In this document: piece by piece, positions 33,110-40,712 of the stretch | Numbering within the stretch: the stretch's first letter is position 1 | How the letters are laid out: the number at the start of each line of letters is the position of its first letter | DNA from: Amylibacter sp. IMCC11727 | GTDB taxonomy: Bacteria; Pseudomonadota; Alphaproteobacteria; Rhodobacterales; Rhodobacteraceae | Direction of reading: 5' to 3' | Length of the DNA stretch: 64,000 bases | Assembly (NCBI RefSeq): GCF_029854195.1 | Contig: NZ_CP122960.1 | Location: 874,001-938,000, forward strand | Program-made: the position numbers and the translations under genes | The notes under the pieces: generated by a model | The model's input: only the letters and a program-made list of their open reading frames with translations | The model's database searches: none | Told to the model about the DNA's origin: nothing

Positions 33110-33571
33110 TCAGTCTATCGGCGTGCCGTCTTTGCGGGTGAATGTGCTTTCGCCGTCTTTGTCTGTGACCTTCATGTCGATGTCCGAATAGGTGCAAATC
33201 TCTTCGGGGTGGCTGGTGCCAACCACAAGGAATTTGGCCATTTGATCGGTTGTGTTGACCAGATGATGGCCGTTTTCCACGCCTGCTTTGAACGCCGCGC
33301 AATCGCCCGGGTGCAGCAGGGTTTCGCCATCGTCTTCGATTAACGTCGGTGTGCCCTCAGTGACGATCAAAAACTCGTCTTCCTTGGCGTGCCAATGGCG
33401 CAAAGATGACTTTGCACCGGGCACCAAGGAAACGAGGTTGGCCCCGAATTGTGTCAGCCCAGCATGTTCTGCCACGGGCAACCAAGTCCGTGTGGCCGTG
33501 TCTGCGCTGTATTGGTCTGGATACGAGGACCCAGACCTCTGTGGCACTTTATCGAGGTCGATCTTTGGCAT
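33110..33571 (-). CDS. Cupin-domain protein inside the beta-oxidation operon
   Basis: 153 residues. A cupin core with motif 1 LRHWHAKEDEFLIVTEG near 58 (HxH...E metal ligands) and motif 2 HPGDCAAFKAGVENGHHLVN near 87. The metal site looks complete, so it may be an enzyme or a small-molecule sensor. Function unknown. Its ATG shares one base with the thiolase stop (TAATG), showing tight coupling to thiolase; 82 bp separate it from fadJ. Confidence 0.85.
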   Translation of the reverse strand: MPKIDLDKVPQRSGSSYPDQYSADTATRTWLPVAEHAGLTQFGANLVSLVPGAKSSLRHWHAKEDEFLIVTEGTPTLIEDDGETLLHPGDCAAFKAGVENGHHLVNTTDQMAKFLVVGTSHPEEICTYSDIDMKVTDKDGESTFTRKDGTPID

Positions 33572-34785
33572 TACACGCGCTCAAGAATTGTGGCCGCGCC
33601 CATGCCAGAGCCGATGCACAGTGTCGCAAGACCTGTTTCTTTGTCGGAGCGTTCCATTTCATCGAGCAGTGTGCCGAGGATCACTGCGCCTGTGGCACCG
33701 AGAGGGTGGCCCATGGCGATTGCGCCGCCGTTCACGTTCAGCTTGTCGTGGTCGACGTTGAAATAGTGTTGGAAGCGCAGAACCACGGAGGCGAAGGCTT
33801 CGTTGACTTCGAACAGATCAATGTCGCCAATGTTCATGCCTGTGCGTTCCAAGATGCGCTCGGTTACGGGCACGGGGCCTGTGAGCATGATGGTCGGGTC
33901 GGTGCCGATTTTCGCGGTTGCTTTGATGCGGGCACGTGGTTTCAGACCGTTCTTTTCGCCAAACTCTTTGTTGCCGATCAGAATGGCGGCAGCGCCGTCT
34001 GCGATACCTGAAGAGTTGCCCGCGTGGTGGACGTGGTTGATTTTTTCCAGCTCTGGGTATTTCAGCAATGCGATGGCGTCAAAGCCTGGCATGACTTCGC
34101 CTTGGGCTTTGAACGATGGGTTCAAGGAGCCAAGCGTTTGCATGTTGGTTTCGCCGCGCACCATTTCATCGTGGCCGAGGATTTCGATGCCATTTTGATC
34201 GGTCAAGCCAAAGACGGATTTGTCAAAGCGGCCTTCTTGTTGGCTGCGTGCCGCGCGTTTTTGCGATTCAACCGCGTATTCATCGCACATGTCACGGGTG
34301 AAGCCGTATTTGGTGGCGATGATGTCCGAAGAGATGCCTTGTGGGACGAAATAGGCTTTCATCGCGAGCGTTGGGTCCACAGCGATTGCGCCGCCGTCTG
34401 AACCCATTGGGACGCGGGACATGCTTTCCACACCGCCTGCGATATAGGCGTTGCCCATGCCGCCCATGACTTGGCCTGCCGCCATGTTCACGGCTTCTAG
34501 GCCAGAGGCGCAGAAGCGGTTGACGGAGACGCCAGCGACGGATTCATCAAGGTCGGAATAGAGCACGGCGGAGCGGGCCAAACAGCCGCCTTGTTCGCCC
34601 ACTTGGGAGACGTTGCCCCAGATAAGATCGTCCACGTCTTTGGAATCGAACCCTGTGCGGGCTTGCAGTTGATTGAGGACTTCGGCGGAGAGGCGAACAG
34701 CGGACACCTCGTGCAAGGAACCGTCTTTTTTGCCTTTGCCGCGCGGGGAGCGCGTGGTGTCGTAGATATATGCGTCGTGGGTCAT
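33571..34785 (-). CDS. Acetyl-CoA C-acyltransferase (thiolase, FadA type)
   Basis: 404 residues. It cleaves 3-ketoacyl-CoA with CoA, the last step of beta-oxidation. Catalytic residues are visible: Cys in VNRFCASGLEAVNMA near 92, His in AMGHPLGATGA near 355, Cys in LCIGSGMGAA near 390. Substrate-binding HHAGNSSGIADGA is near 245. It sits between the GST and cupin genes in the operon that also holds acyl-CoA dehydrogenases and FadJ. Confidence 0.93.
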   Translation of the reverse strand: MTHDAYIYDTTRSPRGKGKKDGSLHEVSAVRLSAEVLNQLQARTGFDSKDVDDLIWGNVSQVGEQGGCLARSAVLYSDLDESVAGVSVNRFCASGLEAVNMAAGQVMGGMGNAYIAGGVESMSRVPMGSDGGAIAVDPTLAMKAYFVPQGISSDIIATKYGFTRDMCDEYAVESQKRAARSQQEGRFDKSVFGLTDQNGIEILGHDEMVRGETNMQTLGSLNPSFKAQGEVMPGFDAIALLKYPELEKINHVHHAGNSSGIADGAAAILIGNKEFGEKNGLKPRARIKATAKIGTDPTIMLTGPVPVTERILERTGMNIGDIDLFEVNEAFASVVLRFQHYFNVDHDKLNVNGGAIAMGHPLGATGAVILGTLLDEMERSDKETGLATLCIGSGMGAATILERV

Positions 34786-34820
34786 TTTGTGATCCTTTGG
34801 AGCGTGTGTTTTAGTGAAAG

Positions 34821-34841
34821 GCCCCCGATTTAATCGGGGGC
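34821..34841. repeat. 21-nt palindrome, copy 1
   Basis: GCCCCCGA-TTTAA-TCGGGGGC, a perfect 8-bp stem with a 5-nt loop, in the gap between GST and thiolase genes. Same size and architecture as two others at 35522 and 35563. It could be an mRNA-processing or attenuating hairpin or a dispersed repeat. Confidence 0.65.
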
Positions 34842-34855
34842 GTTATGGGTGTGAA

Positions 34856-35497
34856 TTAAGCGCGGTCGGCTGGGGAGCCGGGCATCAGGTCGTAGGGGGC
34901 TTTATAGCCGTCGAGGGCTTCGATGTTGGAGAGCCAGCGGTTGATGTTGGCGTGATCGCTGCGCACAAAGCCGAACGGTTCAGGGTAGTAGAGGTAGCCG
35001 CAGCAGGAGAAATCGGCATTGGTGACACCATCGCCCACCAGCCAATCGCGTCCTTCGAGTGCTGCGTCGAGTGTGGCATAGGCTGCGGCAAGGCGGCCTT
35101 TGTTAAAGGCGATGACTTCTTGCGGGCGTTTGTCTTCGGGCAGGAAGTTCATCAAGAATCGGGTGAGGCCCGCCATGGAGGAGAGTTTGTGGTTGTCCCA
35201 CAGAACCCATGCCTGCACTTGGCGTTTTTCGGCGGCTGTGTTGCCGCCAAATTTGCCCGATTGTTCGGTGATGTAAGACTGGATCACGCCTGATTGGGCG
35301 ATTTTTTCATCACCATGGATCAGAGCGGGAGCTTCGCCGAATGCGTTGACGTTGGCGCGGTATTCTGGGGATCGGCCTTCGCCGTTGAAGAAATCAACAT
35401 AGACAGCTTCCCAATCGAGACCCGAGAGGGAGAGGGGCAGTGCGGCTTTGTAAGAGTTGCCGCTTTCGCCAAAGCAGTAGAGTTTGTAATCAGCCAT
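34856..35497 (-). CDS. Glutathione S-transferase family protein
   Basis: 213 residues. Thioredoxin-like N-domain (residues 1-~80) with GEAPALIHGDEKIAQSGVI (glutathione-binding Pro and Gln-Ser), and an all-helical C-domain with WLVGDGVTNADFSCCGYLYY near 155. The role inside a beta-oxidation operon is unclear; it may detoxify reactive acyl or aldehyde products (inference). Flanked on both sides by short palindromes. Confidence 0.85.
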   Translation of the reverse strand: MADYKLYCFGESGNSYKAALPLSLSGLDWEAVYVDFFNGEGRSPEYRANVNAFGEAPALIHGDEKIAQSGVIQSYITEQSGKFGGNTAAEKRQVQAWVLWDNHKLSSMAGLTRFLMNFLPEDKRPQEVIAFNKGRLAAAYATLDAALEGRDWLVGDGVTNADFSCCGYLYYPEPFGFVRSDHANINRWLSNIEALDGYKAPYDLMPGSPADRA

Positions 35498-35521
35498 CTG
35501 TTTGTTCCTTCTGTCGGTACT

Positions 35522-35542
35522 GTCCCTGATTTAATCAGGGAC
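35522..35542. repeat. 21-nt palindrome, copy 2
   Basis: GTCCCTGA-TTTAA-TCAGGGAC, an 8-bp stem with loop TTTAA identical to copy 1. Lies between GST and acyl-CoA dehydrogenase genes. Confidence 0.65.
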
Positions 35543-35562
35543 CTGAGCGATTGTTGCGCGAG

Positions 35563-35583
35563 GCCCCCGATCACGTCGGGGGC
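35563..35583. repeat. 21-nt palindrome, copy 3
   Basis: GCCCCCGA-TCACG-TCGGGGGC. Stem arms identical to copy 1, with a different loop. Only 20 nt from copy 2. Confidence 0.65.
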
Positions 35584-35601
35584 AGTGAGGTATTGTGTGC
35601 C

Positions 35602-36756
35602 TTAAAGCGCGCGGCCTGCGAGCTCTTTCATGATTTCGTTTGTGCCGCCGTAAATGCGTTGGACACGGGCGTCGGTCCACATTTCGCCAACGGCGTATTC
35701 CATCATGAAGCCGTAGCCCCCATGAAGTTGCAAGCATTCGTCGAGCACTTCTCCTTGAGTGTCCGTGAGCCAGTATTTCTGCATGGCTGCTTGTTCGACT
35801 GTCAACTCACCGCGCAGGTGCGCTGCGATACAGGTGTCGAGGTAAGCGCGGGCCACTTGGGTTTTTGTGGCGCATTCCACCAATTTGAATTTGGTGTTTT
35901 GGAATTCCATGATGGATTTCCCAAACGCTTTGCGCTCTTTGCAGTATTCGATTGTGGTGGCGACAGCGCCTTCCATCGCGCCAACAGCACCGCAGCCGAT
36001 GATCAGGCGTTCTTGGGGCAGTTGTTGCATCATTTGGTAAAAGCCACGGCCTTCGTCGCCGCCCAGAACGTTTTCTGGTGGGATTTCCACATTGTCAAAG
36101 AACAGCTCTGACGTGTCGGCGGCTTTCATGCCGATTTTGTCGAGGTTGCGGCCACGGGTGAAACCCTCTGCGCCGTCTGTTTCAAGGATCATCAGGGACG
36201 TGCCTTTTGCGCCTTGGGAAGGGTCGGTTTTGGCGGCCACAAGGATCAGGTTGGCGTGTTGACCATTGGTGATAAAGGTCTTGGAGCCAGACATTTTGTA
36301 GTTGTTGCCTTCTTTGATGGCGCGGGTTTTGATGCCTTGCACATCGGAACCACCAGAAGGTTCGGTCATGGCGAGCGCGCCGACGAGTTCACCTGACACC
36401 ATTTTTGGCAGCAGGCGTTTTTTCTGTTCTTCTGTACCGCAGTGCAGAATGTAGTGGGCCACGATTCCAGAGTGGATGCCGTGGCCCCATGAGGCGAGGT
36501 TGAGGCGGGAGCCTGCCATCAGGATCACGGCTTCGTGGCCGAAATCACCACCAGCGCCGCCGTATTCTTCTGGAATGGAGGGGCAAAGCAGGCCAAGTTC
36601 GCCAGCCTCTTGCCAGGTTTCGATGTCCATTTCCCCTTGCTTGCGCCACTTTTCAAATTTGGGAGCCCATTCGGTGGAGATGAAGTTTGTTGTCATCTCG
36701 TCGAGCATTTGATGCTCTTCGGTCATCCAAGCAGATTTAAGTGGTGCAATCGACAT
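35602..36756 (-). CDS. Acyl-CoA dehydrogenase (short/medium-chain type)
   Basis: 384 residues. A FAD enzyme introducing the 2,3 double bond into acyl-CoA. Signatures: GALAMTEPSGGSDVQGIKT near 125, KTFITNG near 155, and a C-terminal QLHGGYGFMMEYAVG followed by RIYGGTNEIMKELAGR with the usual Glu near 375. ATG at 36756 follows AGGGAGAG. Second acyl-CoA dehydrogenase of the operon, 57 bp after the larger one; electrons would go to ETF, which is not in the window. Confidence 0.92.
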   Translation of the reverse strand: MSIAPLKSAWMTEEHQMLDEMTTNFISTEWAPKFEKWRKQGEMDIETWQEAGELGLLCPSIPEEYGGAGGDFGHEAVILMAGSRLNLASWGHGIHSGIVAHYILHCGTEEQKKRLLPKMVSGELVGALAMTEPSGGSDVQGIKTRAIKEGNNYKMSGSKTFITNGQHANLILVAAKTDPSQGAKGTSLMILETDGAEGFTRGRNLDKIGMKAADTSELFFDNVEIPPENVLGGDEGRGFYQMMQQLPQERLIIGCGAVGAMEGAVATTIEYCKERKAFGKSIMEFQNTKFKLVECATKTQVARAYLDTCIAAHLRGELTVEQAAMQKYWLTDTQGEVLDECLQLHGGYGFMMEYAVGEMWTDARVQRIYGGTNEIMKELAGRAL

Positions 36757-36813
36757 GTGTCTCTCCCTGACGTCGGTTTTGGGTGGCGCGAACGCCACCC
36801 GATTTTCGTGTAA

Positions 36814-38589
36814 TTAAAACGCTTCTGCGCTTAGGCCCATAACGGTGTCCGCGCCAGATTGGATACGCGCGAGGTGCATCCCTGTGGCGGGCAATTGACG
36901 CGCCATGTAGTAGCGGCCAGTCACCAGTTTGTTTTGATAAAACTCTGGATCATCCGTGCCAGCGTCAAGCGCTGACGTTGCGGCCTTTGCCATGCGGGCC
37001 CACATCAGGCCGAGGCAGACGTGACCGAACATGTGCATGAAGTCGTTGGAACCAGACAGGGCGGCGTTCGGGTCTTTCATACCGTTCTGCATGAAGAACA
37101 TGCCTGCGGCTTGCAAGTCTTTGGACGCGGCTTTCAGCGGTTCGATGAAATCAACGAGGGCTTCGTTGTCTTTGTTTTCAGAGATGAAGGACTTCACCAT
37201 TTCAAAGAAGGCCATCACATGCTTGCCGCCGTCTTGCGCCAATTTACGCCCTACGAGGTCTAGCGCCTGAACGCCGTTTGCGCCCTCATAGATCATGGCG
37301 ATACGGGCATCGCGGGTGAATTGGGACATGCCCCATTCTTCGATATAGCCGTGACCACCATAAAGCTGTTGAGCTTGCACGGTCATGTCGTAACCTTGAT
37401 CGGTGAGGAAGCCTTTGATCACAGGTGTCAGCAAGGAAATCATGCCGTCTGCGTCTTTGTCCTCCAGCCCGTGGGCTTGGTCGATCATCATGGCACCCCA
37501 GTAAACGAATGCGCGTGCGCCTTCGATAAAGGACTTTTGATCCATAAGAGAGCGGCGCACATCTGGGTGTACGATGATCGGGTCGGCTGGGCCGTCTGGG
37601 TTTTCCGCCCCTGTGACTGCGCGGCCTTGCAGGCGGTCTTTGGCGTAGACAACAGCGTTTTGGTAGGCGGCTTCGGCTTGAGCCAGACCTTGCAGGCCAA
37701 CACCGAGGCGGGCGTGGTTCATCATGGTGAACATGGCACGCATGCCTTTGTGCTCGTCGCCCAAGAGATAGCCTGTGGCTTCGTCGTAGTTCATCACGCA
37801 AGTGGAGTTGCCGTGGATGCCCATCTTTTCTTCGATTGCACCACAGGAGACACCGTTGCGCGCGCCTTCGGACCCGTCTTCGTTAACCATGAATTTTGGT
37901 ACGATGAAGAGGGAGACGCCTTTGATGCCTTCAGGGCCGCCCACGATTTTCGCCAACACCAAGTGGATGATGTTGTCGGACATGTCGTGTTCGCCCGCAG
38001 AGATAAAGATTTTCTGACCAGAGATTTTGTAAGAACCGTCCGCTTGAGGTTCGGCTTTGGTGCGCATCATGCCCAGATCGGTGCCGCAATGCGGTTCGGT
38101 CAGGTTCATCGTGCCTGTCCATTTGCAGGACGCCATGTTGGGCAGATAGGTTTCTTTTTGCGCCTGAGAGCCGTGGGCAAGGATGGAGGCATATGCGCCG
38201 TTGGTCAGGCCGCCGTACATGGCGAAAGCCTGGTTTGCCGCAGATGTCATTTCGCCGATGGTTGTGCCCATCAAATATGGCAGGCCTTGGCCGCCGAATT
38301 CTTCTTCGCAGGCGATACCTGTCCAGCCGCCTTCGCGGAATTGGTCAAACGCGTCTTTAAACCCTGTTGGCGTGCGCACAACGCCGTTTTCCAGTTTACA
38401 GCCTTCTTTGTCGCCCACAACGTTCAAAGGTGCGATCACGTCTTGGTGGATTTTGGCGGCTTCTTCCAGAATGGCGGATGTGAAATCGGGTGTCAGATCG
38501 TCGTAGCCTGGCACATTTGATTTTTCGATGCCTAGCAGATCGTGCAGGACGAAGGCCATATCTTTGGTGGGGGCGGCGTATGTTGGCAT
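36814..38589 (-). CDS. Large acyl-CoA dehydrogenase, DmdC-like family
   Basis: 591 residues, about 200 longer than ordinary acyl-CoA dehydrogenases. It has an N-terminal extension and an extra C-terminal helical domain as in DmdC (3-methylmercaptopropionyl-CoA dehydrogenase) and FadE-like proteins. Motifs: GTMNLTEPHCGTDLGMMRTK near 160, KIFISAGEHD near 193, YGGHGYIEEWGMSQ near 425, and IYEGANGVQALDLVGRKL near 447 with the catalytic Glu. The operon context favours fatty acyl-CoA over DMSP-derived substrates, but paralogue specificity cannot be read from sequence. Confidence 0.88.
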   Translation of the reverse strand: MPTYAAPTKDMAFVLHDLLGIEKSNVPGYDDLTPDFTSAILEEAAKIHQDVIAPLNVVGDKEGCKLENGVVRTPTGFKDAFDQFREGGWTGIACEEEFGGQGLPYLMGTTIGEMTSAANQAFAMYGGLTNGAYASILAHGSQAQKETYLPNMASCKWTGTMNLTEPHCGTDLGMMRTKAEPQADGSYKISGQKIFISAGEHDMSDNIIHLVLAKIVGGPEGIKGVSLFIVPKFMVNEDGSEGARNGVSCGAIEEKMGIHGNSTCVMNYDEATGYLLGDEHKGMRAMFTMMNHARLGVGLQGLAQAEAAYQNAVVYAKDRLQGRAVTGAENPDGPADPIIVHPDVRRSLMDQKSFIEGARAFVYWGAMMIDQAHGLEDKDADGMISLLTPVIKGFLTDQGYDMTVQAQQLYGGHGYIEEWGMSQFTRDARIAMIYEGANGVQALDLVGRKLAQDGGKHVMAFFEMVKSFISENKDNEALVDFIEPLKAASKDLQAAGMFFMQNGMKDPNAALSGSNDFMHMFGHVCLGLMWARMAKAATSALDAGTDDPEFYQNKLVTGRYYMARQLPATGMHLARIQSGADTVMGLSAEAF

Positions 38590-38634
38590 GGTGTGGCTCC
38601 TTGGGGTCTTGGTTTGGGGCTTAGGGAGAGGCGG

Positions 38635-39033
38635 TTATTCTGCCGCCTCTTTGGCGGTGAGATCGGCGATAAAGTTGGCACCCCATTGCAGCTGTTTTTC
38701 AAATTCAGCGATGGTGGTGTCCAATTCTGCGCGTTGCTGTTTCATGGCCGCAAGCCGTTCCACAGCAAGATCATAGGTTTTGGTCATTTGGGTGCGTTGC
38801 TGATCGCCGATATAGTAAAGGTCGAGCAGTTGGCGGATTTCTTCGAGTGAAAAGCCAAAGCGTTTGCCTTGCAGGATCAGCTTGAGCCTTGCCTGAGAGC
38901 GTTTGCCGTAAAGGCGTTTCTGGCCTTCGCGCAGGGGCGAGATCAGTTCTTTGGCTTCGTAAAAACGAAGGGTGCGGGGTGTTACGTCAAATTCTTCGCA
39001 CATTTGGCGAATGGTCTTGCGAACTTCGGTCAT
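38635..39033 (-). CDS. MerR-family regulator of the beta-oxidation operon
   Basis: 132 residues. N-terminal winged HTH (TIRQMCEEFDVTPRTLRFYE), then RLYGKRSQARLKLILQGKRF, then a coiled-coil dimer helix. No metal-binding Cys. It resembles MerR regulators that control branched-chain or fatty acyl-CoA catabolism (LiuR-like; inferred). 45 bp upstream of the large acyl-CoA dehydrogenase gene. ACGAGG precedes the ATG. A hairpin AGAGGCGG/CCGCCTCT (38627-38650) spans its stop codon. A related regulator gene lies just upstream. Confidence 0.88.
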   Translation of the reverse strand: MTEVRKTIRQMCEEFDVTPRTLRFYEAKELISPLREGQKRLYGKRSQARLKLILQGKRFGFSLEEIRQLLDLYYIGDQQRTQMTKTYDLAVERLAAMKQQRAELDTTIAEFEKQLQWGANFIADLTAKEAAE

Positions 39034-39068
39034 GGTGTACCTCGTGCATAGGGTGTCTGAACTGACGC

Positions 39069-39123
39069 TTACGTGAACGTCAACTTAGCAGTTTTCAAGG
39101 TGAAGACCATGACGTTAACGTAA
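39069..39123. promoter_or_regulatory. Pair of candidate MerR operators
   Basis: TTACGTGAACGTCA (39069-39082) and, in inverted orientation, TGACGTTAACGTAA (39110-39123) differ by one base and have centres 41 bp apart. The second contains the perfect palindrome ACGTTAACGT. ACGT-N2-ACGT repeats of this kind are typical of LiuR-like MerR operators. They lie upstream of the MerR gene that heads the operon. A further TGACGTCA palindrome is at 39131-39138. Confidence 0.65.
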
Positions 39124-39177
39124 AGAGACGTGACGTCACAGGGAAAAGCCCTGAAAAACAACGAAAAAAATTTCGAA

Positions 39178-39555
39178 TTATTTTATGTTTTTGATGCGAT
39201 CGAGGGTGCGGTTGCGCATTTCTTTTAGGTCAACGAGGGTTTCACCCAATTGTTCGTACTGCGATTCGAGCGCGACAAGCTGGCGTTCGGCCATTTCAAG
39301 AAGGGTTTCCAGCTGAGCGGAGTTATCTTCTTTGTCGTACATTTCGAGCCACTGGCGAATTTCTTCGAGTGAGAAACCCCAGCGTTTGCCCCGCAGGATC
39401 AATTCCATGCGAGCAAATTCAGTTGGTCCGTAAAATCGGGTGCGGCCCTCTTTTTCGGGGAACAGCAATTCGATGTATTCATAATAGCGCAGCGTTCGTG
39501 TGGTGACGTTGAACTTGGCGCACATTTCTTTGAGGGTAAGGCGGTCGACGGTCAT
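39178..39555 (-). CDS. Second MerR-family regulator
   Basis: 125 residues. HTH region (TLKEMCAKFNVTTRTLRYYE), FYGPTEFARMELILRGKRW, then a coiled-coil and basic tail. It is clearly related to the MerR protein at 38635-39033 (shared RxxLRGKRxGFSLEEIRQ core), suggesting an old duplication. No Cys metal site. Start could be 39555 or 39564; an in-frame longer version lacks family similarity. Operators lie between it and its neighbour, so it may control or be part of the same operon. Confidence 0.85.
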   Translation of the reverse strand: MTVDRLTLKEMCAKFNVTTRTLRYYEYIELLFPEKEGRTRFYGPTEFARMELILRGKRWGFSLEEIRQWLEMYDKEDNSAQLETLLEMAERQLVALESQYEQLGETLVDLKEMRNRTLDRIKNIK

Positions 39556-39756
39556 TCCGTGCATTCCGTAACTAAGAGGATTTGGGCAGAGCCTAACAAA
39601 CCTATCAGGCGTTGCAATATGAAACAGTGTTTCGCAGAGCAAAACAAGATGTGATTTCGCGCCTTAGGGTTTGGGTGTATTTTGGCCAAAGGTTTGGGCT
39701 TGTGCCTGTGCGCAGATGCCCCGTATTGATGGGGGACAGCAGAAAGACCGAGACCT

Positions 39757-40206
39757 ATGGCAGAGATATCCCAAGACAGGCGCGAAAAGATTGCCGCGCA
39801 GTTTATCAATGCGTTGCCGTTTTGTGCGGCGCTGAATATTCGGCTGGAAAGCATGGGCGCGGCAGAGGCGTCGATGTCGATGCCTTATGACAAACGCATT
39901 GTGGGCGATCCTGAAACGGGCGTGGTGCATGGGGGGGCTGTGTCGGCGTTGATGGACACCTGTTGTGGGTTGGCCGTGTCGTTGCATCCAGAAAGCGGCA
40001 AACCCACGGCAACGATTGATTTGCGCATAGAATATATGCGGCCAGCGAAAGTGGGGGAACGGATTGTGACCCATGCCCATGTGTACCATGTGACGCGGAC
40101 CGTGGCGTTTGTGCGGGCCTTTGCCCATGACGGGGACGCGGAAAAACCCGTGGCCAGCGCCACGGGGGCCTTTACCTTTGCTCGTTTGAAAAAGGACGCG
40201 TCATGA
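39757..40206 (+). CDS. PaaI-type hotdog thioesterase
   Basis: 149 residues. Hotdog fold with the family signature VVHGGAVSALMDTCCGLAV near 57 and IEYMRPAKVGERI near 90. It likely hydrolyses acyl-CoA thioesters. It is divergent from the MerR/beta-oxidation operon, and overlaps a second thioesterase gene by 4 bp (ATGA). The pair may trim acyl-CoA intermediates, an inference from location. Confidence 0.88.
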   Translation: MAEISQDRREKIAAQFINALPFCAALNIRLESMGAAEASMSMPYDKRIVGDPETGVVHGGAVSALMDTCCGLAVSLHPESGKPTATIDLRIEYMRPAKVGERIVTHAHVYHVTRTVAFVRAFAHDGDAEKPVASATGAFTFARLKKDAS

Positions 40207-40712
40207 AACAGCCAGAACCATTGCAAATCGTCAAAGAACGCCGCGATGGGGCGTTAAAGGCGTTGGTGGACAGTGTTCCGTATATCGAATTTATGGGCGT
40301 CAGTTTTGATCGGCGCGGCGACGAGTTAACGGCGGTGATGGCGTTTGATCCCAAGATTATCGGTAATCCTGTGTTGCCCGCCATCCACGGCGGAGCAACG
40401 GCATCGTTTCTGGAAATGGCAGCGCTGATTGAACTGGCATGGCAGCGGGCCTGGGGCGCGCTGGAAGAAGAAAAGACGGATGTGGAAGCGGTTAAGGCGG
40501 CAGGGTATTTGCGCCTGCCCAAGACTATTGATTTCACGGTGGATTACCTGCGCAGTGGTTTGCCGCGGGATTGTTATGCGCGTGCGCGGGTGAACCGATC
40601 TGGACGGCGCTATGCGTCTGTGCATGTCGAAGCGTGGCAGGACAATCGCGAAAAGCTATACGCCCAAGCCACGGGGCATTTTTTGATGCCGCGATTGGAC
40701 GTGGATGGATAA
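40203..40712 (+). CDS. Second PaaI-type hotdog thioesterase
   Basis: 169 residues. Hotdog signature PAIHGGATASFLEMAALIELA near 60 and TIDFTVDYLRSGLPRDCYARA near 100. Distantly similar to the preceding gene, translationally coupled to it, and itself overlapping the MATE gene by 8 bp. Two paralogous thioesterases in tandem suggest a heteromeric enzyme or split substrate range (inference). Confidence 0.87.
   Translation: MKQPEPLQIVKERRDGALKALVDSVPYIEFMGVSFDRRGDELTAVMAFDPKIIGNPVLPAIHGGATASFLEMAALIELAWQRAWGALEEEKTDVEAVKAAGYLRLPKTIDFTVDYLRSGLPRDCYARARVNRSGRRYASVHVEAWQDNREKLYAQATGHFLMPRLDVDG

Noticed and set aside
31537..33141. 534-codon open frame antisense to fadJ
   Set aside because: It lies wholly opposite a clear FadJ-type gene, is His/Cys/Gly-rich without any domain, and arises from codon bias.
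37321..38520. 399-codon open frame antisense to the large acyl-CoA dehydrogenase
   Set aside because: No recognisable domain or ribosome site, and the opposite strand carries an unmistakable enzyme.
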